64,000 bases of DNA, taken from NCBI RefSeq assembly GCF_002138415.1, contig NZ_CP015612.1:4132001-4196000 (forward strand), read 5' to 3'. The notes beneath the pieces are model-generated. The model did no database searches. It saw only the letters and a program-made list of their open reading frames with translations, and was not told the origin of the DNA. The number at the start of each line of letters is the position of its first letter. Position 1 is the stretch's first letter. The position numbers and the translations under genes were made by a program. Source of the stretch: Stenotrophomonas maltophilia (GTDB lineage: Bacteria; Pseudomonadota; Gammaproteobacteria; Xanthomonadales; Xanthomonadaceae). Shown piece after piece: positions 19,032 to 26,390 of this stretch.

Positions 19032-19567
19032 GCGTTTCCTTCTCCGTTGGATCGTTCGATTCCATCAATGACATTGGCGTCGACAAGCGCACTGCGCTGC
19101 GCTTCGGGCAGTGCAAGAAGCACCTCGACAAGGCCTGGTTGTCCACGTTGTTCGATCAGGTTTGCACACTCGATGGCGATCAACTCGCGAAGCTCATCCA
19201 GCGTGACCGGGTGATGGCTGCCGTCGAAACGGCTTGAAAGGTAGCCACTGCCAACGGCCTTGAAAAAGGCAATCGGGCGTTCACTGATGGCAAACAGATG
19301 CACGAGGCGCTCGGCACGCTCACCAATCAAGGAAACGACCACCTCGCGCTGCTCCCGCCCTTGGCATGCAATGGAGAATGCATTGGTGCCGTAGATGCTG
19401 TGGTACATGCCGGCTGCACAGACATGTGCGGCGCACCCCCAATGGGAAAGCAGCTCAGCGGTTCCGACCAGGTGGTCAAGCAGACTGCGCCCACTGTGCG
19501 GGTGGCGATCCGCGCCCAGCCGCTGCAGGCCGCACCGCAGCTGCGCATGGATTGCTTCAGTGCTCAT
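19028..19567 (-). CDS. HD-like protein (DUF6817 type) in the RiPP cluster
   Basis: A 179-residue protein with conserved His/Asp motifs H-S-G-R-S-L-L-D-H-L-x-G-T and AGMYHSIYGT, the pattern of DUF6817 / HD-like metal domains. These could make it a phosphohydrolase or a diiron oxygenase; the sequence does not decide. The start at 19567 overlaps the end of the upstream oxygenase by 11 bases. It is flanked on both sides by oxygenase genes, so a role in peptide tailoring or redox supply is an inference from context. Confidence 0.6.
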   Translation of the reverse strand: MSTEAIHAQLRCGLQRLGADRHPHSGRSLLDHLVGTAELLSHWGCAAHVCAAGMYHSIYGTNAFSIACQGREQREVVVSLIGERAERLVHLFAISERPIAFFKAVGSGYLSSRFDGSHHPVTLDELRELIAIECANLIEQRGQPGLVEVLLALPEAQRSALVDANVIDGIERSNGEGNA

Positions 19568-20174
19568 CGACAGCCACCACACGGCTCTTGATGACCACCG
19601 AAACACGCAGTTCCGGGCACTGGCGGCTGACCGAGCGCGCCACGTGCGGCGTCGCGCCACGGAACACGATCAGCCTGCCAGGAACCGGCAACACCGCCTG
19701 CGCAGTGGCACTGTCCGACGGAAAGAAAACGGTCTCGCCCGCCCAATCGGGATCCCATGCGCCGTGGGCATAGTAGATGGTCGTGAACGCATCACTTTCC
19801 ATGCTGTCGGTGTGAATGGAGCCTTCCACACCATAGGTATGGCCATTGGCGTAAACGCGCAGCGGCACGTGCCCACGCAGTACGGTGGACGACAGGTGAA
19901 CCCACAATGCATGGATCGCGGATGCCTGCAGATTGGCGGCGAGCGCCTCCTCGCAACTCTCCCTTGTTTCCTCGTCGCCGCCGGCAAAATGCGCGTGCCA
20001 GAAGCCGAAGCAATCGTGGTCCTTCACCGATTTCCAGCCATAGGCCCAGATCGGACGCCTGACCAGACGCAGGATCTCCCGGCGAAGTTCCAGTGGCACA
20101 CCGTTCTCGACGACCCTGACCTCGCCCAGGGCAGGTGCAACCACCGAAGTGAGATCATCCAGTAACGTCGACAT
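19557..20174 (-). CDS. 2OG-Fe(II) oxygenase (RiPP cluster)
   Basis: A 205-residue member of the 2OG-Fe(II) dioxygenase superfamily. The ligand set is clear: H-x-D in GSIHTDSMES (about residue 119-121), a distal His in FRGATPHVARSVS (about 175) and a following Arg expected to hold 2-oxoglutarate. It probably hydroxylates a carbon of the precursor peptide. It lies 60 bases downstream of the exporter gene and overlaps the next gene. Confidence 0.8.
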   Translation of the reverse strand: MSTLLDDLTSVVAPALGEVRVVENGVPLELRREILRLVRRPIWAYGWKSVKDHDCFGFWHAHFAGGDEETRESCEEALAANLQASAIHALWVHLSSTVLRGHVPLRVYANGHTYGVEGSIHTDSMESDAFTTIYYAHGAWDPDWAGETVFFPSDSATAQAVLPVPGRLIVFRGATPHVARSVSRQCPELRVSVVIKSRVVAVDEH

Positions 20175-20234
20175 CTTCCAGGCTCCTTGTCTTGTCAGCT
20201 TTGATGGTTCAAACGTAGACGGGCGAGGGCAAGC

Positions 20235-22370
20235 TCATGCCGGGATCCTGTGCGGATCCGACGACTGCCATGCGTGCAGCGTGCCCTGCCGCATCTCCAG
20301 AACGCGATCTGCGATGGCGATGGTCTGCGGCCGATGGGCAATGATGATCCGGGTGATGCTCAGCGACTGGATGGCCTGGTTGATCAGCCGTTCGTTTTCC
20401 AGGTCGAGATGACTGCTGGCCTCATCCAGGATCAGGATGCGCGGCCGGCGATAGAGCGCGCGCGCCAGGATAAGGCGCTGTCGCTGGCCACCGGACAGTG
20501 ATGCACCAAGGTCGATCACACGCGTGTCGTAGCGCAGCGGCATAGCCATGATCTCGCCATCTATCTGCGCCAGCTTTGCGGCCTGCTGGACCCGTTCGCG
20601 GGAGAATCCCGGCTCGAAGAAAGCGATGTTCTCGGCCACGGTGCCATTGAACAACTGATCGTCCTGCAGGACGCAGGCGATGGTGTCGCGCAACTGCTCG
20701 CGCCGCAGCTCCTGCAACGGCTTCCCGCCGAGGCAGATGGTGCCATCATCAGGCGCAAGCAACCCAACCAGCACTTTGGCAAGCGTGGACTTTCCGCTTC
20801 CCGATGCACCGGTGATGGCGATGCACTCGCCGTTGCTGATGCTGAAGCTGACGTCCTGCAGGACCGAAGGGCCATCCAGGTTGTAGCGGAAGCGCAGCGA
20901 ACGTACATCAAACGCGTACCGGCCGGGCTCGACCATCGCATCGCCACCGGCCGGCTCGCAGTCCCCGGTGACGATGTCGGCCAGCCGCTCGCCATGCAGG
21001 CGTAGCGTGCGCCACTGCGCGACCAGGTCCAGCATGCGCGTTGAGCGGATCGAAAACTGATACGCGTAGGTGACGTAGGCCACCAGCATGCCCGCTGTGA
21101 TGCTGCCCTGCATGACCAGCCACGCACCAGCACCTACGGCGGCGATCCAGTGCAGACGGAGAATCGACTGGCCCATCTCATCGACCATGCCACCCCAGCG
21201 CAGCGTTGTCGCGGTGGCCCGGGCGGCGTCCCGTGTCTTTCGGTTGTACCGGGCCAGCTGGTTGGCTTCGTATCCGTTGGCCTTGATCGAATGGACACCA
21301 TGCAGGATCTCGAGCAGCTGACCCTGCTGTGCCGAGCGGGCGTGGATCGCGCGTTCTGTACCCTGCAGAAGCCGCGACAGGGTGAGCAGTCGGAACACCG
21401 CATACACCACGCAGAAGCCGAAGGTCAGCATGGCCAGCTTCGGCGAGTAGACCAGGATGATCACCAGGCTCAGCAGCGCAGTAGCGCCATCGAGCACACC
21501 TTCGACAAACTTGTTGGTTACGACGCGCTGGATCTCCTCGATCGAAGCGAATCGCGAATGCACATCGCTGATTGATCGGCGCATGAAGAAAATGTACGGC
21601 AGTCTCAGCAGGCGACCACAGACAGCGGCGTTCCAGCCCACAGTCAGTTCTTCGCCAAGCCGCAGCAATGTCCAGGAGCGTGCCAGCGCGACACAGGTCT
21701 GCAGCACGGCAGAGACGGCGAACGCAACGACGAGCATCCACAACAGGTCGCTGTCCGATGCCGGAATGACCACGTCGGTGGCGGTCTGGATGAACAGCGG
21801 GGAGACCAGCGCCAGCAGCTCCAGGACAACGGCCAGAGCGATGACAGCGGCAATCGCCGCGCGGCGCTGCACCACGCCCTCCTTCAACAAGGTCAACGCC
21901 GAGCGGTTGCTGGCGTGCACCGCCTGGCCAAAATCGAGGCCAGGCGTGGCCTCGATCACGATTCCGGTAAAGCGGCGATCGAATTCGCCGGCGCTGACGG
22001 TGATGCGACCGGCAGCGGGATCGATGACTTCGTAGGTTCCGTCGTGGCAGCGCTCAAGCACCACAAAATGCACGACATCCCAGTGCAGGATGCAGGGCAG
22101 CTTCAACTGCGACAGATGCACCGGCTCGGCACGGAAAACGCGCGCATCCAGGCCCAATGCCTCGGCCATCTTCACCGTCTGGCTGACGCTGGTGCCGCGG
22201 GACGAAGGCGTGAACCGCGAGCGCATCTTCTCCAGTGTCCACGCGCTGCCGTGATGCTGCATCAGCATGGCGAGGCATGCATGGGCACATTCGAGCATTT
22301 CTGCCTGCAGAACGACAGGGACACGCCGCCCGAACCGCTGCAATGCCATCCTGCGCAACGACTCGATCAC
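20235..22370 (-). CDS. Peptidase-containing ABC exporter (C39 domain, PCAT)
   Basis: A 711-residue bacteriocin-type exporter that cleaves a double-glycine leader and exports the mature peptide. The N-terminal C39 peptidase has a complete catalytic set: Cys28 (MLECAHAC), His101 (HWDVVHFVVL) and Asp117 (VIDPAAG). A six-helix membrane domain follows, then an ATPase with Walker A (GASGSGKST, about residue 519), LSGGQRQR and LILDEASSHLD. I chose the GTG at 22370 because it overlaps the upstream stop (GTGA). The matching substrate is the GG-leader precursor encoded at 24148-24297. Confidence 0.93.
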   Translation of the reverse strand: MIESLRRMALQRFGRRVPVVLQAEMLECAHACLAMLMQHHGSAWTLEKMRSRFTPSSRGTSVSQTVKMAEALGLDARVFRAEPVHLSQLKLPCILHWDVVHFVVLERCHDGTYEVIDPAAGRITVSAGEFDRRFTGIVIEATPGLDFGQAVHASNRSALTLLKEGVVQRRAAIAAVIALAVVLELLALVSPLFIQTATDVVIPASDSDLLWMLVVAFAVSAVLQTCVALARSWTLLRLGEELTVGWNAAVCGRLLRLPYIFFMRRSISDVHSRFASIEEIQRVVTNKFVEGVLDGATALLSLVIILVYSPKLAMLTFGFCVVYAVFRLLTLSRLLQGTERAIHARSAQQGQLLEILHGVHSIKANGYEANQLARYNRKTRDAARATATTLRWGGMVDEMGQSILRLHWIAAVGAGAWLVMQGSITAGMLVAYVTYAYQFSIRSTRMLDLVAQWRTLRLHGERLADIVTGDCEPAGGDAMVEPGRYAFDVRSLRFRYNLDGPSVLQDVSFSISNGECIAITGASGSGKSTLAKVLVGLLAPDDGTICLGGKPLQELRREQLRDTIACVLQDDQLFNGTVAENIAFFEPGFSRERVQQAAKLAQIDGEIMAMPLRYDTRVIDLGASLSGGQRQRLILARALYRRPRILILDEASSHLDLENERLINQAIQSLSITRIIIAHRPQTIAIADRVLEMRQGTLHAWQSSDPHRIPA

Positions 22371-22882
22371 GACCGCTCCTCGTACCGTCGCCACACTGGC
22401 AGCATCCAACCCAGAAGGGAATGCCGCCGCTCCAGGCTGACCTCGGTCGCGGCGCCTGCCGCAGGTGGCTCTGTTGGCCACAGGACCTGCAGGCGACTGC
22501 CGCCACCGTCAGCCCCTGGCGCGACCGCAAGTATCTGCAGCGGCTGAGGCGCCTGGCCCGGCACCCGCAACAACACCCTCTCCGGCGCCTCAGCTGCACC
22601 GGTTTCGATCCACCGCACGCGGGCGCAGCGCGGCACGTTCACGCAGGCACCGCCAGGCCCCTCGACCCGCACCTGGTGGTCGCGCACCTGGACATGGGCG
22701 ATGTTTGCCAGAGCCAATCCCAGCGCCAATGCACCGAGTATTCCAAGCAGGCCGAGGGCGATACCACCACGTCGGTCCGTGCTTGTCGCCCGGAGCCATT
22801 CCGCCGCGCCGGGATTGTCGAACACCTGCTTGCGCAGCAGCGTGGAGGCGCCGGTGCCAGAGGATCCTTCTGCGTCCGTCAT
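22367..22882 (-). CDS. Shortened membrane-fusion-like protein (RiPP export partner)
   Basis: A 171-residue protein with one membrane helix (about residues 40-60, GIALGLLGILGALALGLALA). The N-terminus (LLRKQVFDNPGAAEW) resembles the start of HlyD/CvaA-type fusion proteins that partner C39 exporters. It lacks the long coiled-coil and lipoyl region, being about 40% of normal length. It ends in the next gene's start and begins in the previous gene's stop (ATGA), so it is a tightly coupled part of the cluster. It could be a minimal adaptor or a truncated gene. Confidence 0.6.
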   Translation of the reverse strand: MTDAEGSSGTGASTLLRKQVFDNPGAAEWLRATSTDRRGGIALGLLGILGALALGLALANIAHVQVRDHQVRVEGPGGACVNVPRCARVRWIETGAAEAPERVLLRVPGQAPQPLQILAVAPGADGGGSRLQVLWPTEPPAAGAATEVSLERRHSLLGWMLPVWRRYEERS

Positions 22883-24051
22883 GCGGCACTCGTGGTCATG
22901 GCCGGGAGTTCGTTGCGTTCCGACAGGATGCGGCTACCGGCACCCAACCTGGCCTCCACGTGCGAATAGAAGCGGTACAACGCTTCGCAGTACACCGAGC
23001 GATTGTCGAAGCTCCGATCCCGACTGTATCGATGTGCCGGCTCTCCACCTGCACAGGACTCAGCGAATCGACAGTCCTGGCAAGCCTTGGGTACATGGGA
23101 AAGTTCGTGGAGCAACTGTTGCAGGTGGGGTTGATGCAGGTAATCGGTGAACGCCGATGTCCTCACGTTCAACTCGGTCTGGCTCCAGAACCAGTCCGAA
23201 GCGATCATGAAATCATCCTGGATGCGGATCCGTCCGTCGCTCAAGAGCGCAAACCCCATGGTCACCCGGTCCCGGGTGCCCCTCCGGTCGTAATGGCTGG
23301 CCAACAGGCCGCGCACAGCAGTATCGAACAAGGTCACCCTGACGCGGTTGCGATCATGCAGCAGCCAATGGTCGAATACTTCACAGAGTTCCTGGCTGAG
23401 TTTCTCCAGCTCCGGTTTTGCCAGCGGCGAATCGGCCGTGTTGTCAACGAACAGGAACTTGATCCGGCGAATTCCGAGGTCCTCCACCAGATGCCTGTAG
23501 TGCGCGAGGCCTTCAAAGCCTTCGCCCATTACCGCCAGCGCGGTCAGGCGGATCGGACGTGCCGGGTCAAGCGATTGCAGTTTGTGCAGGTTTGCGCAGA
23601 CGCGGTCGTAGGACCCACGGTCCTGATGGTCGATGCGATAGCGATCATGCAGCGCGCGATCACCATCGATGCTTATCCCCACCCCCATACCCTGCTCGGA
23701 AATCAACTGCAGCCAATCCTCGGAGAGATGCACGCCGTTGGTCTGCAGGGTGAAATCCACATCCACATGGGGCTGCAACCGCTCACGGGCTGCGGTACAG
23801 AACGACCTGACCTTGGCAGCCTTGGCCAGGGTGGGTTCGCCACCGTGGAACCCGAATACGACGCGACGTACCGGCGCCTGCAGCAGCGCCTGCTGGACGT
23901 AACCTATCAGGTCATCGAGGCAGGCGTCCGGCATCAGGGTTGGACGCTGGTAGACCTCGGCGTTCTCGGGTGTGTAGTAGTAGCAGTAGGAGCACTTCAG
24001 GTTGCAGCGCTCCACTAGTTTGATGATCACGTACAGGGCGTTGATGCGCAT
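22879..24051 (-). CDS. Radical SAM/SPASM peptide maturase
   Basis: A 390-residue radical SAM enzyme. The [4Fe-4S] motif is Cys16-x3-Cys20-x2-Cys23 (RCNLKCSYCYYY), followed by GFHGGEPTLAK. The C-terminal region has a SPASM-type Cys set (ACQDCRFAESCAGG, then SVYC). This resembles enzymes that build carbon-carbon or thioether crosslinks in GG-leader peptides, including three-residue cyclophane formers. The likely substrate is the Trp-Val-Lys-containing core of the precursor 96 bases upstream. I chose the ATG at 24051, preceded by GAGCAGG, over a GTG ten codons earlier. Confidence 0.9.
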   Translation of the reverse strand: MRINALYVIIKLVERCNLKCSYCYYYTPENAEVYQRPTLMPDACLDDLIGYVQQALLQAPVRRVVFGFHGGEPTLAKAAKVRSFCTAARERLQPHVDVDFTLQTNGVHLSEDWLQLISEQGMGVGISIDGDRALHDRYRIDHQDRGSYDRVCANLHKLQSLDPARPIRLTALAVMGEGFEGLAHYRHLVEDLGIRRIKFLFVDNTADSPLAKPELEKLSQELCEVFDHWLLHDRNRVRVTLFDTAVRGLLASHYDRRGTRDRVTMGFALLSDGRIRIQDDFMIASDWFWSQTELNVRTSAFTDYLHQPHLQQLLHELSHVPKACQDCRFAESCAGGEPAHRYSRDRSFDNRSVYCEALYRFYSHVEARLGAGSRILSERNELPAMTTSAA

Positions 24052-24086
24052 GGCGACCTGCTCCGGCAACAGAGGTGGCACGGTAT

Positions 24087-24118
24087 GGAGGGTGGCAGCG
24101 TGAGCACTGCCACCCTCC
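24087..24118 (-). other. Stable mRNA hairpin between precursor and maturase genes
   Basis: A perfect 12-bp stem (GGAGGGTGGCAG/CTGCCACCCTCC) with an 8-base loop, 30 bases after the precursor stop. There is no T run. Such hairpins in RiPP operons often cap or attenuate the transcript, so that precursor mRNA exceeds enzyme mRNA. That role is inferred here. Confidence 0.6.
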
Positions 24119-24147
24119 TTCGAATCAGCCGATCCGAATTACTTCAC

Positions 24148-24297
24148 TCACGCCTGCAAGGCGGGCTCGATCGGGCCGACCTTCACCCAGCCGCCGTCAC
24201 CACCGAAGATGTCCCGAGCCTCGATTTCGTCGAGTTCACGCAGCACCAGCTCCGACGCGGCCTTGGCCAGGTCCTTCACTTCGGTTTCGTTGCTCAT
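24148..24297 (-). CDS. RiPP precursor peptide with double-glycine leader
   Basis: A 49-residue peptide, preceded by a strong AAGGAGG eight bases upstream. The leader is acidic and helical (LVLRELDEIEARDIFGG) and ends in Gly32-Gly33, the signal cut by C39 peptidases. The predicted 16-residue core is DGGWVKVGPIEPALQA. Trp37-Val-Lys39 has the aromatic-x-x pattern used by cyclophane-forming radical SAM enzymes. Two Pro residues and several aliphatic residues offer targets for the cluster's oxygenases. It sits between the HExxH-like gene and the radical SAM gene. It has no close relative that I can name. Confidence 0.85.
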   Translation of the reverse strand: MSNETEVKDLAKAASELVLRELDEIEARDIFGGDGGWVKVGPIEPALQA

Positions 24298-24344
24298 CTA
24301 CAGCCTCCTTGTGATGTTGCCCAAGCCGGCAACAGGCATCTGCG

Positions 24345-25478
24345 TCATGCAGATCTGGTATGGCGCAACCACGTGCGCCCATCGTCGTGCTGCCGGTGCC
24401 CGGACAGGCAGGCACCGCGCAATCGAGTCCACAGCTGCCGGCCGAGCGCGGTCAATGTGCGATCCCGCTCAAGTGCCGGCGTGCAGTCAAGGTCGAACAT
24501 CAAGCGGCGGCGCGCGATACGCCGTGCAAGCTCCGCGTTCGAAGGATCCAGAATGCTCACATCATTCAACAGCTGGAGTACGTTCACGTGCTCGTGCGCG
24601 GCAAAGAGTGCGCGCCGGCTGCTGGTGTACCAGCGGCGGTGTGCCAGGTAATGAAGCTGCTCATTGCCGGGTTCGGTCAAGCGTCCCAGCAATGCAAGCT
24701 GGAACATTCTCTGCTGGCAGGCGCCGACCACAAGCAGCTCGACATAGTCGAGTAGGTCGCGCCCCTCGCGTACGGCCAGCAGCCCGGGATGCGCCGGACT
24801 GCTCAGTACGCACTCGGCCGGGCCCTGCGTCATCAGCAGCCCATCCACCACCGAGGCCACCCATCCAGCATAGAGCGGCGAGGACGCCGCCAGCAACGCC
24901 ACTGCTTGCTGCAATGCCTCGCTTGACGCGGATACAGGCGATGAAAGGATCGGAGCGGGCTGCAACGGATCGGGAAACACCGCTGCCGGCGATGGACCGT
25001 GCTCGACAAGGTAGCGCGGACCGATCGACGACGCACCGTCGAGTTCCGACGACGACAGGCGATGCCGCAGCGCCACCGGTGTGACGCCGCCAATGGCTCT
25101 CATCCGGGTAGGCTGCTGATGGCCGGTCACCTGCATCGCCTGCCCATCAACGTAAAGCACGCCTCCCTCTACCAGTGCCGTATCCAGTGAAGGCAGGTCG
25201 TCCCCGCTTATCAGTAGCAGCTGCAGGGCAGCCAGCAGCGGGGTCTGCTGGAGCATGCTGGCCGCCAACCCCACTGCGGGACGCCAACAGGCGGATGCGC
25301 GGGGATCAAGCATTGCCACGAGGTGGCGGAGGTCACGATGCGCCGCTTCGCCCAGCTGTTCCAGGACGCGCTTGCGGACACGCTCGAAGTACAGACGCGC
25401 GACCTGTGCGGAATCACCCGCACCGAGGCCCGCGGCCGTGGGCATTGCGAAAGCGCGTGCGATGTCATTGACCATCAT
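24345..25478 (-). CDS. HExxH-hydroxylase-like protein with the metal motif lost
   Basis: A 377-residue protein. Its layout recalls peptide-modifying HExxH proteins (2OG-dependent peptide beta-hydroxylases): a helical N-terminal half and a C-terminal segment ELLVVGACQQRMFQLALL, then LHYLAHRRWYTSSRRALFAA and HEHVNVLQLL. The first segment sits where HExxH would be, but H, E and H are replaced by G, A and Q. Only the later His-containing helix is kept. If the match is right, it is a non-catalytic relative, perhaps a substrate-binding partner. The start overlaps the stop of the preceding oxygenase gene. The family match is from pattern memory only. Confidence 0.45.
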   Translation of the reverse strand: MMVNDIARAFAMPTAAGLGAGDSAQVARLYFERVRKRVLEQLGEAAHRDLRHLVAMLDPRASACWRPAVGLAASMLQQTPLLAALQLLLISGDDLPSLDTALVEGGVLYVDGQAMQVTGHQQPTRMRAIGGVTPVALRHRLSSSELDGASSIGPRYLVEHGPSPAAVFPDPLQPAPILSSPVSASSEALQQAVALLAASSPLYAGWVASVVDGLLMTQGPAECVLSSPAHPGLLAVREGRDLLDYVELLVVGACQQRMFQLALLGRLTEPGNEQLHYLAHRRWYTSSRRALFAAHEHVNVLQLLNDVSILDPSNAELARRIARRRLMFDLDCTPALERDRTLTALGRQLWTRLRGACLSGHRQHDDGRTWLRHTRSA

Positions 25479-26331
25479 GCGCCGCCGGGTTCTGCAGCGG
25501 GAGGATTGCAACGTCGCGCAGGAAAAACGTGGCGATCCACTTTTCGCCCTCCATCAACGGCACGCCAGCGTGAAGAGTCCGCTCCGACGGCGTGGCGTCC
25601 GGATAGGCGAAGTAGAGTGCGTTCCCCTGCTGCGGATAGATCTCCAGTTCGATGTCGGGGAAGCTGGTGGCGCCACCGCCGGCGGGCGTATTGAGATACA
25701 TGATGATCGTCGCCACCCGCTGACCACTGCGCTGAGCTTTACTGCCTTCGGCGAAGTAGTCGTAATGCGGGGAGAAGTCCGCACCCACGCCATAACGAAC
25801 CACCTGCAGGTGTTCCATGCGGGCTGCCGGCCAGTGCGTCAACTGGCAGACCCTGTCCTGGAGCGTATCGACCAGCGTGTCGGCGCCGGGGGGAATCCAG
25901 ACCTGCTCACTCGTGCGCGCGTAGGAAACGACGCGGGCGCTGTTGCCCGATGCTTCACCCGCATTGACCAGCGAGCGACGAAGCCCGGGCCGCGCCAGGG
26001 CGATGATCGCTTCGCATTCGTTTGCGTCCAGGAAATTGGAGAACACGCACAGCTCGGGCCGTCGCAGCCGTGCCTGAATGCGTATCCGATGCCCCTGCAG
26101 GTTCAGTTCTGTAGGAAGCGCGTCGAGATCCAGCCAGGGCCGCTCCCGGGCCGATCCTGCGTGGTACCGAGCCGGTAGTGCATCCGACTCCACCTCAGCC
26201 TGCTCCAATGCCTGGGTGACACATTGCGGGTGCCAACCCATGTTATGGAATGTTGCCACAACAGCTTCACGCGACATGCCCGATTCGAGCCAGGTGCGGA
26301 TGACTGATCGAGCAAGCTGTGACGTCTCCAT
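25465..26331 (-). CDS. Prolyl 4-hydroxylase-like 2OG-Fe(II) oxygenase (RiPP cluster)
   Basis: A 288-residue enzyme. An N-terminal helical region of ~70 residues precedes a P4H-type domain with the ligand set H-x-D in ADFSPHYDYF (about residues 189-191), a distal His in SERTLHAGVPL (about 253) and a Lys nine residues on (EGEKW) for 2-oxoglutarate. GGGATSFPDIELEIYPQQG is characteristic of prolyl hydroxylase folds. The ATG at 26331 has AAGGAG upstream. The core peptide has two Pro residues and is a reasonable substrate, though other side chains are possible. Confidence 0.88.
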   Translation of the reverse strand: METSQLARSVIRTWLESGMSREAVVATFHNMGWHPQCVTQALEQAEVESDALPARYHAGSARERPWLDLDALPTELNLQGHRIRIQARLRRPELCVFSNFLDANECEAIIALARPGLRRSLVNAGEASGNSARVVSYARTSEQVWIPPGADTLVDTLQDRVCQLTHWPAARMEHLQVVRYGVGADFSPHYDYFAEGSKAQRSGQRVATIIMYLNTPAGGGATSFPDIELEIYPQQGNALYFAYPDATPSERTLHAGVPLMEGEKWIATFFLRDVAILPLQNPAAHDGQ

Positions 26332-26390
26332 ACCGCTGCGTCTCCTTGTTTGTTCACCAGCCTGCTGCTGGAAACAGATGAATCGCGGGG

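Noticed and set aside
24148..24297. Lasso, lanthipeptide or sactipeptide identity for the cluster
   Set aside because: There is no lasso cyclase, no Lan enzyme, and no Cys in the core, which rules out lanthionine and sulfur-to-alpha-carbon bridges.
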